A stretch of DNA of 64,000 nucleotides, from NCBI RefSeq assembly GCF_900111685.1, contig NZ_FOHX01000008.1, forward strand, positions 310,001 to 374,000, written 5' to 3'. Of this stretch, positions 53,019 to 61,134 are shown one piece after another. Made by a program: the position numbers and the translations under genes. The notes beneath the pieces were generated by a model. That model was given only the letters and a program-made list of their open reading frames with translations, ran no database searches and was not told where the DNA came from. Every line of letters starts with the position of its first letter. The stretch's first letter is position 1. The DNA is from Nonomuraea wenchangensis. Lineage in GTDB: Bacteria > Actinomycetota > Actinomycetes > Streptosporangiales > Streptosporangiaceae.

Positions 53019-53827
53019 CCCTTCAGCCCGCTGGAGAAGCCCTTGATGACGTAGCGCTGCAGGGCGAGGAAGACCGCCACGATGGGCAGCGCGCCGAGCA
53101 CGAGGCCGGCGAAGACCAGGCCGTGCTGGGAGACGTACTGGCCGACGTAGGCGAAGACGCTGACCGGGACCGTCTCGAAACCGGAGCCGCCGAGGTAGAC
53201 CAGCGGGGTGAAGAAGTCGTTCCAGATGAAGACCGCGTTCAGGATGAGCACCGTGCCGGTGATGGGCCGCAGCAGCGGGAAGACGACGCGGGTGAACGCC
53301 GTCAGGTGGCCGGCGCCGTCGATCTGGGCGGCGCTGGCGTACTCGCGGGGCAGCGCCCGGATGAAGCCGGTGTAGAGGAACACGGTGAACGGCAGCTGGA
53401 TGCCGGTGTAGAAGAGGATCATCCCGGCGTGCGTGCCGATGAGCCCCAGGTCGGTGACCAGCCGGTAGAGCGGGATCATGCCGAGCTGGAAGGGCAGCAC
53501 GATGCCGAGCAGGAACAGGATGTAGAGCCCGTAGCCGAGCCGGGTCTGCACGCGGGCCAGGAAGTAGGCGGCGAACGAGCCGAGCGCGATGAGCGCGACC
53601 AGGCTGACCACGGTGATGACGGTGCTGTTGACCAGCGACGGGCCGAGCGCCGCGGCCGACCAGGCGGTGGCGAAGTTGTCCAGCGTGGGCGGGTCAGGCA
53701 GGGCCAGCGGCGCCTGCGAGATCTGCGCCGGGTCCTTCAGCGCCAGCGACACCAGCGTGTAGACGGGGAACAGGAACGCCACCGCCACCGCGATCATGAC
53801 GATCTCCAGCAGGAACGTACGCCGCAT
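53015..53827 (-). CDS. CUT1 sugar ABC transporter permease (MalG-like)
   Basis: A 270-residue membrane protein with six TM helices. The EAA loop EYASAAQIDGAGHLTAFTRVVFPL (here quoted in part: ASAAQIDGAGHLTAF) contacts the ATPase. The end is VQRYVIKGFSSGLKG-like (LQRYVIKGFSSGLKG), the MalG hallmark. It is second of two permeases, overlapping the GH106 gene and the other permease. No ATPase is encoded here, so a shared MsiK-type ATPase elsewhere is likely. Confidence 0.92.
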   Translation of the reverse strand: MRRTFLLEIVMIAVAVAFLFPVYTLVSLALKDPAQISQAPLALPDPPTLDNFATAWSAAALGPSLVNSTVITVVSLVALIALGSFAAYFLARVQTRLGYGLYILFLLGIVLPFQLGMIPLYRLVTDLGLIGTHAGMILFYTGIQLPFTVFLYTGFIRALPREYASAAQIDGAGHLTAFTRVVFPLLRPITGTVLILNAVFIWNDFFTPLVYLGGSGFETVPVSVFAYVGQYVSQHGLVFAGLVLGALPIVAVFLALQRYVIKGFSSGLKG

Positions 53828-54738
53828 CACACGCTCACCTCCCGGCCGCGCAGGTAGGAGACCTGGATGAGCGAGACCGCGGCCACGAACAGCGCCAGCA
53901 CCAGCGCGACCGCGGTGCTGTAGCCGAACTTGCCGAAGACGAACGCCTGCTTGTAGAGCACGGTGGACAGGGTCTCGGTGGCGTAGCCGGGGCCGCCGTT
54001 GGTGGCGGCGAAGACCTGGTCGAACAGCTTGAGCCCGCCGATCGTGGACAGCATCAGGTTGATCGTGACGGCGGGCGCGAGCAGCGGCCAGGTGACATAC
54101 CTGAAGCGCTGGAACGTGCCCGCCCCGTCGATCATCGCGGCCTCGTGCAGCTCCTTGGGCACGCCCTCCAGCCCGGCCAGGAAGATGACCATGGAGTAGC
54201 CGGCGTACTGCCACACGACCATGCCGGCGATCGACCACAGCGCCACCGACGGGTCGCCGAGCCAGTCCACGTGCAGGCCGAGCAGGCCGTTGAGGCCGGC
54301 CTCCGGGTCGGGGTTGTAGATGTACTTCCACAGGAAGGCCACCATGACCGGGCTGACGACGACCGGCGCGAAGAAGACCACGCGCAGCAGGGCGCGGCTC
54401 TTCAGCCTGGCGTGCACGCCGAGCGCCAGCAGCAGCCCGACGCCGTTCTGCACGGCGACGACGGCCAGGGTCAGCAGCAGCGTGTTGCCGATCGAACCCA
54501 TGGCCTGCTCGTCGCCGAGCAGGGTGCGGAAGTTGGCCAGGCCGACGAACGACCAGTCCTCGCCGATGCCGCTCCAGTCGGTGAAGGCGTACACGACGCC
54601 GCTGATCGCGGGGTAGAGCACGACCAGCGCGTACACCGCGAGGGCGGGGGCGGCGAACAGCCAGGGCGGGGTGGTGGCGCTGCGGCGCGGGCGGGCGGCA
54701 CTGGCCGGCCGCGCGCGCCGGGCGGTCAACGGGGTCAC
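53827..54738 (-). CDS. CUT1 sugar ABC transporter permease (MalF-like)
   Basis: A 303-residue membrane protein with six TM helices and an EAA loop ELHEAAMIDGAGTFQRFRYV. The first 27 residues are basic and Pro/Ala-rich. GTG 54738 overlaps the binding-protein stop (GTGA). It forms a heterodimer with the MalG-like permease. Confidence 0.92.
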   Translation of the reverse strand: MTPLTARRARPASAARPRRSATTPPWLFAAPALAVYALVVLYPAISGVVYAFTDWSGIGEDWSFVGLANFRTLLGDEQAMGSIGNTLLLTLAVVAVQNGVGLLLALGVHARLKSRALLRVVFFAPVVVSPVMVAFLWKYIYNPDPEAGLNGLLGLHVDWLGDPSVALWSIAGMVVWQYAGYSMVIFLAGLEGVPKELHEAAMIDGAGTFQRFRYVTWPLLAPAVTINLMLSTIGGLKLFDQVFAATNGGPGYATETLSTVLYKQAFVFGKFGYSTAVALVLALFVAAVSLIQVSYLRGREVSV

Positions 54739-56039
54739 TTGCGGTATGCCTCGTCCATCTTCTTCAGTGCTTCGTCGATCGTGGAGTCGCCGGCCAGCAG
54801 CTTCTGGACCACCGCGAAGTGCACCGGCTGGACCTCGGCGTTGGGCCAGCGCTGGTCCATGAACGGCACCGCGCGGTCCTTGGTGAACGGCAGGAACGAC
54901 TCCACCGCCGGGTCGATGGTGGAGGAGGCGTCCTGGGTGAGCGGGATGGCGGCGATCTCCTTGGCCCAGGCGTTGATGTTCTCCTGCTTGCCGAGGAAGT
55001 CGATGAACGCCTTGGCCGCCTCGGCGTTCTTGCCCTTGGCGCTGGCGCCGAGCCCGACGACGACGCCGGCCGGGATCCACACCGAGTCGGCGTCGTCGGC
55101 GCCCGGCAGGGGGAACATCGACAGGTCGTCGGGCGAGGAGGCGGCCTTGCGGAAGTCGGGCAGCACGGCCGAGACCTGCACGGCCATGGCGGCCTTGCCG
55201 GTGGCGACCATCGAGGTCTGCTGCTCGAAGGTGGTGCCGTTGGGCTTGTCGTTGAAGAAGCCGCGTTTCTGCAGCTCCAGGTACATCTCGAAGGCCTGCT
55301 GCCAGCCGGAGCCGGCGAACGTCGCCTGCCCGGCCTGCTGCTTGTCGTCGAACGTGGGGTCCTTGGCGTAGACGGTGGAGGGCACCAGCGCGTACGTGAT
55401 GAGCTGGGTGACCCACGGCGTCTGCGCGCCGAGCGCGATCGGCACGACGCCGGCCTTCTTGAGCTTGTCGCAGACGGCCAGGAACTCGGTCCACGTGGTG
55501 GGCGGCGCGTCTATGCCGGCCTGCTGGAAGACCTTCTTGTTGTAGACGGCGCCGATGACCGACGAGCCGGCCGAGTACAGGTAGGTCTTGCCGTCGAGCT
55601 GGAAGGCGGGCTTGAAGCCCGCGGGGATGGTCTGCGTCCACGCCTGCGCTGACAGGTCGGCCAGCAGGCCGGCCTGGGCGATCTGGGTCATCGACATGGC
55701 GCTGCCGCTGCCGGGGTAGACCACGTGCAGGTCGGGGGCGTTGCCCGCGCCGAGCTGGGTGCGCAGCGAGGTCTGCACCTGGTCGGTGGGCGCGTACGAG
55801 GGCGTGACGCGGACGCCGGGCGTGGCCTGGGCGTAGGCGGCGGCCAGTTTGTCCATCGGCGCCTTCTGGTCGGAGACGCCGACGAACTTGAGCTCGGTGG
55901 TGGTGCCGCCGCCGCCCGTCGTCGCGGTCGTCTCCGGCCGGGTGGAGCAGGCGGTCGCGGCGCTCGCCAGCGCCAGACCGCCCATCAGGCGGAAGAACTG
56001 CCCGCGGCTCACCCGGGCGTCGTGCAGAAGGCCGGTCAT
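54735..56039 (-). CDS. CUT1 sugar-binding lipoprotein
   Basis: A 434-residue SBP_bac_1-type protein. The twin Arg-like and hydrophobic start (VSRGQFFRLMGGLALASA) ends at lipobox-type SAATAC (Cys31), followed by a Thr/Gly linker and the mature fold ELKFVGVSDQKAPMDKLAAA. It binds an oligosaccharide or glycoside outside the membrane. GGAGG precedes ATG 56039. It is the first gene of the operon and divergent from the DeoR regulator. Confidence 0.92.
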   Translation of the reverse strand: MTGLLHDARVSRGQFFRLMGGLALASAATACSTRPETTATTGGGGTTTELKFVGVSDQKAPMDKLAAAYAQATPGVRVTPSYAPTDQVQTSLRTQLGAGNAPDLHVVYPGSGSAMSMTQIAQAGLLADLSAQAWTQTIPAGFKPAFQLDGKTYLYSAGSSVIGAVYNKKVFQQAGIDAPPTTWTEFLAVCDKLKKAGVVPIALGAQTPWVTQLITYALVPSTVYAKDPTFDDKQQAGQATFAGSGWQQAFEMYLELQKRGFFNDKPNGTTFEQQTSMVATGKAAMAVQVSAVLPDFRKAASSPDDLSMFPLPGADDADSVWIPAGVVVGLGASAKGKNAEAAKAFIDFLGKQENINAWAKEIAAIPLTQDASSTIDPAVESFLPFTKDRAVPFMDQRWPNAEVQPVHFAVVQKLLAGDSTIDEALKKMDEAYRK

Positions 56040-56063
56040 GCTCGCCTACCTCCATGAATTGAT

Positions 56064-56089
56064 TGTTAATTTAACAGCCAATTCTGTTA
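56064..56089. promoter_or_regulatory. Nested TGTTAA inverted repeats, putative DeoR operator
   Basis: TGTTAA-T-TTAACA (56064-56076) is exact, and TAACAG (56072-56077), six bases, CTGTTA (56084-56089) is a second exact inverted repeat sharing bases with the first. Another GTTAC lies at 56110-56114. This AT-rich site sits between the divergent sugar-binding and DeoR genes. Similar TAAC/GTTA repeats recur before the PhoD gene on the other side of the regulator. Confidence 0.6.
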
Positions 56090-56180
56090 CAAGTGATGGA
56101 TGCAGGGAGGTTACGAGTCGCCCCAGCGGGGTGTCAAGAGTAGGATGCGCAGCCGTCTCACCAGTGTGGAGAGGGCTTCG

Positions 56181-56966
56181 GTGGATTCGCGTCAGCACAC
56201 CCCCAGCAGGTCCGCCCGGTGGCGCGGCATGGCCGAGCACATCGTGCGCCAGGGTTCGGCCTCGGTCGCCGAGCTCGCGGAGAGCTTCGGCGTGAGCGTG
56301 ATGACCGTGCACCGCGACCTCGACGAGCTCGAACGCCAGGGCATGGTCCGCAAGGTCCGCGGCGGGGCGACGGCTCAGGCCAGCAACGTGTGGGAGAGCA
56401 ACATCGCCTACCGGCTGCAGGCCCACACCGCCGAGAAGGACGCCATAGCGCGGGTCGTGGCGGGCCAGATCGAGCCGGGCAGCTCGATCATGCTCGACGA
56501 CTCGACCACGGCACTGGCCGTGGCCCGTCATCTGGGGGAGCTCGCGCCGCTCACGGTGGTGACGAACTTCCTGGAGGCGATCCGGCTGCTGGCCGGCGTC
56601 CCCGACATCCGGCTCATCGCGCTGGGCGGCGAATATCACGCGAGCCATGATTCTTTCCTCGGGCTCGGCTGCGTGGACGCCGCCGAGGCCGTGAGCACCG
56701 ACGTGGTCGTGGTGTCCACCTCGGCCGTCTCCGACCAGTACGCCTTCCACCAGGAGCAGGAGATCGTCCTGGTCAAGCGGGCGATGCTGCGTTCGGGCAC
56801 CCGGCGCATCCTGGCCGTGGACGGCTCGAAGCTGGCCCGGGTGGCGCTGCACCGGGTGGCGCCGCTCGACGACTTCGACGTGATCGTGGTCGACTCCGGC
56901 GCGCCCGCCGACCTGCTGCAGCGCCTGCACGACCGGCACCGCAACGTCCTGGTCGCGCAACTGTGA
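56181..56966 (+). CDS. DeoR-family transcriptional regulator
   Basis: A 261-residue regulator from GTG 56181, chosen because GGAGAGGG lies five bases upstream and the size then fits the family; the frame is open to ATG 56100. The helix-turn-helix is SASVAELAESFGVSVMTVHR with DLDELERQGMVRKVRGGA after it, both classic DeoR. The C-terminal sugar-phosphate sensor domain follows (ASHDSFLGLGCVDAA, VVVVSTSAVS). It probably senses a phosphorylated sugar and represses the adjoining transport and glycosidase genes. Confidence 0.93.
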   Translation: MDSRQHTPSRSARWRGMAEHIVRQGSASVAELAESFGVSVMTVHRDLDELERQGMVRKVRGGATAQASNVWESNIAYRLQAHTAEKDAIARVVAGQIEPGSSIMLDDSTTALAVARHLGELAPLTVVTNFLEAIRLLAGVPDIRLIALGGEYHASHDSFLGLGCVDAAEAVSTDVVVVSTSAVSDQYAFHQEQEIVLVKRAMLRSGTRRILAVDGSKLARVALHRVAPLDDFDVIVVDSGAPADLLQRLHDRHRNVLVAQL

Positions 56967-56995
56967 CCCTTTCAGCGCCCGGCGGGCGGCGAATG

Positions 56996-57034
56996 TAACG
57001 TCGAGGACGTTATTTGTAACTCGACTCTTGTTAA
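56996..57034. promoter_or_regulatory. TAACGTC/GACGTTA operator before the PhoD operon
   Basis: TAACGTC (56996-57002), GAG, GACGTTA (57006-57012) is an exact inverted repeat. GTTA (57009-57012) and TAAC (57017-57020) form another around TTTG, and TTGTTAAG follows (57028-57035). TGTAAC occurs twice, 21 bases apart. These could be DeoR sites or a phosphate-regulon (PhoP) site; the sequence does not settle which. Confidence 0.5.
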
Positions 57035-57094
57035 GACCACATCCTGCTTGCTACAAAGTGAGGGCTTTCGCCCCCCAGCGTAGGAAGCAGGAGC

Positions 57095-58675
57095 ATGGGT
57101 CATCCCTCCCGTAGATCCTTCCTCGGCCTCGGCGGCGCCGCCTTCGCCCTGGCCTTCACCTCCGACCTGGCCGACCCGTGGACCGCGTCGGCCGACGCGC
57201 GCACCATGGCCCGCGGCGACTACCCCTTCCGGCTCGGCGTCGCCTCCGGCGACCCGCTCCCCGACCGGGTCGTGCTCTGGACCCGGCTGGCGCCCCAGCC
57301 GCTGGAGCCGCTCGGCGGTCTGCCGTACCAGAAGATCAAGGTGGAGTGGGAGATCGCCGAGGACGAGGCGTTCACCCGGCGCGTGCGGCACGGCTCGGCC
57401 TGGGCCTTGCCCGAGTACGGCCACTCGGTGCACGTGGACGCCACCGGCCTGCGGCCCGGCCGCGACTACCACTACCGCTTCCGCGCCGGCGGCGAGCTCA
57501 GCCCCGTCGGCCGCACCAGGACCGCGCCCGCCCACGACGCCGGCCCGGAGGCGCTGCGCCTGGCCTTCGCCTCGTGCGCGTCCTGGCAGGACGGCTACTA
57601 CAGCGCCTACCGCCACCTCGCCGACGAGCACCCCGACGTGGTCTTCCACCTGGGCGACTACATCTACGAGTTCGGCATCGTGCCGACCGGCGGCAACCGC
57701 AACACGCCCGTCCCCGAGCAGTTCCGGGTGCAGTGCGACACCCTCGACCGCTACCGCGTCCAGTACGGCCTCTACAAGAGCGACCCCGACCTGCAGGCCG
57801 CCCACCACGCCGCACCGTGGATCGTCACCTGGGACGACCACGAGGTGCTCGACAACTGGGCCGGCCGGTACGGCCCCGGCGGCGACGTGACCGAGCAGGA
57901 CTACCTCGTCATCCGCGCCAACGCCTTCCGCGCCTTCTGGGAGAACATGCCGGTCCGCCTGCCCTCCGTCGAGGGTCCGGACGCGCGCATCTACCGGCGC
58001 TTCACCTTCGGCGACCTCGCCGAGTTCAACGTGCTCGACACCCGCCAGTACCGCGACGACCAGGTCTGCGGCGACGGCCAGCAGGTGGACTGCGCCGACC
58101 GGCTCGACCCGGCCCGCCAGATGATCGGCGCCGAGCAGGAGAAGTGGCTGCTGGACGGCCTCGGCGCCTCCCGCGCCCGGTGGAACGTGCTCGCCCAGCA
58201 GGTCGCCATGATGCAGCTCGACTTCGACGCGGGGCCGGCGCAGAAGCTCAGCATGGACCTGTGGGACGGCTACAAGGCCGCCAAGGACCGCCTGCTGACC
58301 GGCCTGGTCGAGCGGCGGGTCAGCAACCCGGTCGTGCTGACCGGCGACATCCACTACAACCTCGCCGGCGACCTGCGGACGAACTTCGACGACCCCGCCT
58401 CGCCGGCCGTCGGCGTCGAGCTGGTCTGCACCTCCGTCAGCAGCGGCGGCAACGGCAACGCGAACACCGGCGTGCCGCCCGGCGGCAGCGACCCCGTCAA
58501 CCCGCACCTGCGCTTCTCCAGCTACCAGCGCGGCTACGTCTCCTGCGAGGTCACGCGGAGCCAGTGGCGGGCCGACTTCCGGGTCGTCCCGTACGTGGAC
58601 CGGCCCGGCGCGCCGGTCTCCACCAGGGCCAGCCTGGTCACCCTCGACGGCGCCCCCGGCCTGCACGCGCTCTAG
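57095..58675 (+). CDS. PhoD-family alkaline phosphatase/phosphodiesterase, Tat-exported
   Basis: A 526-residue metallophosphatase. The Tat motif is SRRSFLGLG (Arg6-Arg7). An N-terminal Fn3-like PhoD_N region (about 42-140) precedes the catalytic domain, with metal-binding HLGDYIYEFG, WDDHEVLDNWAG and TGDIHYNLAG. It hydrolyses phosphate esters or diesters, such as teichoic acids and nucleotides, outside the cell. It begins a three-gene run with an F5/8-type protein (15 bases away) and an isomerase-like gene. Confidence 0.94.
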   Translation: MGHPSRRSFLGLGGAAFALAFTSDLADPWTASADARTMARGDYPFRLGVASGDPLPDRVVLWTRLAPQPLEPLGGLPYQKIKVEWEIAEDEAFTRRVRHGSAWALPEYGHSVHVDATGLRPGRDYHYRFRAGGELSPVGRTRTAPAHDAGPEALRLAFASCASWQDGYYSAYRHLADEHPDVVFHLGDYIYEFGIVPTGGNRNTPVPEQFRVQCDTLDRYRVQYGLYKSDPDLQAAHHAAPWIVTWDDHEVLDNWAGRYGPGGDVTEQDYLVIRANAFRAFWENMPVRLPSVEGPDARIYRRFTFGDLAEFNVLDTRQYRDDQVCGDGQQVDCADRLDPARQMIGAEQEKWLLDGLGASRARWNVLAQQVAMMQLDFDAGPAQKLSMDLWDGYKAAKDRLLTGLVERRVSNPVVLTGDIHYNLAGDLRTNFDDPASPAVGVELVCTSVSSGGNGNANTGVPPGGSDPVNPHLRFSSYQRGYVSCEVTRSQWRADFRVVPYVDRPGAPVSTRASLVTLDGAPGLHAL

Positions 58676-58690
58676 GAGGAAGGTCCGAAC

Positions 58691-59656
58691 ATGCGTCACC
58701 TCACCGCCGCGCTCGCCGCCACCACGACCCTGGTCACGGCCGCCGCCGCCCTCACGGCCCCCGCCCTGGCGGGGACCGCCGCCCTCACGCCCGCGCCCTC
58801 GTCCCCCTCCCCCGCGCTGCCCTCCCCCGCGTCGGAGCCGCCGTCGTCGGCCTCGGTCAAGGTGCGGCCCGGCACGTCCAAGGGCACCGGCGCGCTGACC
58901 CCGATCGCCGGCGCCGACCGCCTCGTCGCCCCGCTCGGCGTGGACCCGGCCTGCCCCGCCAGGATCGACATCGGCCTGCGCAGCGACGCGAAGAAGGCCG
59001 GCTACGCCACCGCCGCCATCGAGGTGGACAAGCCGCTGACCGCGTCCCGCGCGATGCTCACCAGCTACCTGCCGCCCGGCTACGAGCTGTCCGCCAAGCT
59101 GCTGGTGGCCGTGCCGCCCGGCACCGCCGAGGGCACCTACGGCCTGCGCCTGCGCACCACCACCAAGCGCAGCCTGGAGGTGCCGGTCGAGGTCATGACC
59201 GTGGACCGGCTCGACAACGGCGGCAACTTCGCCCTGCGCCGCCCCGTCACCGCCTCCTCCCAGCACACCAACGCCAACTACCCGCCGTGCAGCGTCGCCG
59301 ACGGCGACCGCTCCTCCAACGGCTGGGCCGGCGGCAACGGCTGGAACGACGCCACCGCCCGCGCCTTCCCCGACACCGTCGCGATCGCGCTCGGTGGCGC
59401 CCGTCAGATCTCCCGCGTGGACCTGTACACGCTCGACACCGAGCGTTACCCGGCCTACCGCTACGGCGTGCGCGACTGGGACGTCCAGGCCCAGGTGGGC
59501 GGCCAGTGGCAGACGGTCGCGCAGGTGCGCGGCAACACCGCGGGGACCGTGCGCTCGGACTTCGCGCCGGTCACCGCGGACGCGGTCCGCGTCGTGGCGC
59601 TCGCCTCGAACGGCGCCAACGACTACACCCGCATCATCGAGGTCGAAGTCCGCTGA
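58691..59656 (+). CDS. Secreted F5/8-type C (discoidin/CBM32-like) protein
   Basis: A 321-residue exported protein. A signal peptide (1-27, cut after ALA) and a Pro/Ser-rich stretch (30-60) precede a middle beta domain, then a discoidin domain from about 180: RRPVTASSQHTNANYPPCSV, RQISRVDLYTLDTERY, ANDYTRIIEVEV. Such domains bind sugars on polymers or cell surfaces. No catalytic domain is seen. GGAGGAAGG precedes ATG 58691. Confidence 0.83.
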   Translation: MRHLTAALAATTTLVTAAAALTAPALAGTAALTPAPSSPSPALPSPASEPPSSASVKVRPGTSKGTGALTPIAGADRLVAPLGVDPACPARIDIGLRSDAKKAGYATAAIEVDKPLTASRAMLTSYLPPGYELSAKLLVAVPPGTAEGTYGLRLRTTTKRSLEVPVEVMTVDRLDNGGNFALRRPVTASSQHTNANYPPCSVADGDRSSNGWAGGNGWNDATARAFPDTVAIALGGARQISRVDLYTLDTERYPAYRYGVRDWDVQAQVGGQWQTVAQVRGNTAGTVRSDFAPVTADAVRVVALASNGANDYTRIIEVEVR

Positions 59657-59673
59657 GCGAAGGGAGAACGCCG

Positions 59674-61107
59674 GTGAGCGGCACGTTCACTCGGATCACA
59701 CCGCCCCGCGTCAAGGTGGGGCTGGTCGCCGGAGGGCTGGGGGCGTACTGGCCGCAGTTCCCGGACCTGCTGCCGCAGTTGCGGCGCTCGTCCGCGCGGG
59801 TGGCCGAACGCATGGAGGCGCTGGACTGCGAGGTCGTCGACGTCGGCTTCATCTCCGACGCGCAGGAGGGCGCGGTGGCGGCCGAGAAGCTGCGCGCCGC
59901 CGGATGCGACCTGATCGTCGGGTTCCTGACGACGTACATGACGGCCACCATGCTCGTGCCGATCGCGCAGCGCAGCGGCGCGCCCGTGCTGCTCATCAAC
60001 CTGCAGCCGACCGAGTCGATGGACCACGCCACCTTCGACACCGGCCAGTGGCTCGCCTACTGCGGCGCCTGCCCGCTGCCGGAGATGGCCAACGCCTTCA
60101 CCCGGTGCGGCATCCCGTTCCGCTCGGTGTCGGGCTACCTGGAGGACGAGCGGGCGTGGGAGCGCATCGGCCGCTGGGTGAAGGCGGCCGGGGTGCGCGC
60201 CGCGCTGGGCCGCGGCCGGCACGGGCTGATGGGCCACCTCTACCCCGGCATGCTGGACGTGGCCACCGACCTGACCCTGGTCAGCGCCAACCTCGGCGGC
60301 CACGTCGAGGTGCTGGAGTTCGACGACCTGCGGGTACGCGTGGAGAAGGTCGCGGGCGACGAGGCCGCCGCCCGGGTCGAGCTGGCCCGCGAGGTCTTCG
60401 AGCTGGACGGCTCGGTCAACGAGGAGGACCTCCAGTGGGCCGCCCGCGTCTCGGTCGGCCTGGACCGGCTGGTCGAGGACTTCGCCCTGGACAGCCTCGC
60501 CTACTACCACCGCGGCCTGGACGGCGAGATCCACGAGCGGCTGGGCGCCGGCATGATCCTCGGCGCGTCCCTGCTCACGGCCCGGGGCGTCCCGGCGGCC
60601 GGCGAGTACGAGCTGCGCACCTCGCTCGCCATGCTGATCATGGACAGGCTGGGCGGCGGCGGCTCCTTCACCGAGCTGCAGGCGCTCGACTTCGCCCGCG
60701 GCCACGTCGAGATGGGCCACGACGGCCCCGCCCACCTCGCGATCAGCTCCCGCCGCCCGCTGCTGCGCGGTCTCGGCGTCTACCACGGCAAGCGCGGCTG
60801 GGGCGTGTCGGTCGAGTTCGACGTGACGCGCGGCCCGGTCACCGCGTTCGGGCTGCGCCAGGACCGTGACGGCGGCTACGGCTTCGTGGTCTCGGAGGGC
60901 GAGGTCGTCGAGGGGCCGCTGCTGCAGATCGGCAACACGACCTCGCGGGTGGACTTCGGCTGCGACCCCGGCGAGTGGACCGACGCCTGGAGCGCCAGCG
61001 GCATCTCCCACCACTGGGCCCTCGGCACCGGCCACCGCCTGGCCGAGCTGCGCGCGGTGGCCGACCTTCTCGGCGCCGGGATCACGCACGTCCAGCCAGG
61101 GCGGTGA
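59674..61107 (+). CDS. L-arabinose/L-fucose isomerase family protein
   Basis: A 477-residue cytosolic protein. The start VKVGLVAGGLGAYWPQFPDL and the later AALGRGRHGLMGHLYPGMLD and LLTARGVPAAGEYELRTSLA are typical of AraA/FucI-like folds. The family interconverts aldoses and ketoses with a divalent metal. GTG 59674 follows AAGGGAGA. With the rhamnosidase, sugar importer and DeoR gene nearby, it probably processes the released sugar, but the substrate is unproven. Confidence 0.85.
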   Translation: MSGTFTRITPPRVKVGLVAGGLGAYWPQFPDLLPQLRRSSARVAERMEALDCEVVDVGFISDAQEGAVAAEKLRAAGCDLIVGFLTTYMTATMLVPIAQRSGAPVLLINLQPTESMDHATFDTGQWLAYCGACPLPEMANAFTRCGIPFRSVSGYLEDERAWERIGRWVKAAGVRAALGRGRHGLMGHLYPGMLDVATDLTLVSANLGGHVEVLEFDDLRVRVEKVAGDEAAARVELAREVFELDGSVNEEDLQWAARVSVGLDRLVEDFALDSLAYYHRGLDGEIHERLGAGMILGASLLTARGVPAAGEYELRTSLAMLIMDRLGGGGSFTELQALDFARGHVEMGHDGPAHLAISSRRPLLRGLGVYHGKRGWGVSVEFDVTRGPVTAFGLRQDRDGGYGFVVSEGEVVEGPLLQIGNTTSRVDFGCDPGEWTDAWSASGISHHWALGTGHRLAELRAVADLLGAGITHVQPGR

Positions 61108-61122
61108 ACGGGGGTAAACCCG

Positions 61123-61128
61123 TACGAT
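61123..61128 (+). promoter_or_regulatory. -10 box before a leaderless kinase gene
   Basis: TACGAT (61123-61128) lies six bases before GTG 61135. No ribosome-binding site separates them. GGGTAAACCC, a short inverted repeat, lies just upstream at about 61112-61121. Confidence 0.4.
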
Positions 61129-61134
61129 GAGGGC

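Noticed and set aside
57178-61107. A 1309-codon open frame on the plus strand
   Set aside because: Only 59674-61107 (isomerase-like) is real. Upstream it is a shadow of the PhoD and F5/8 genes.
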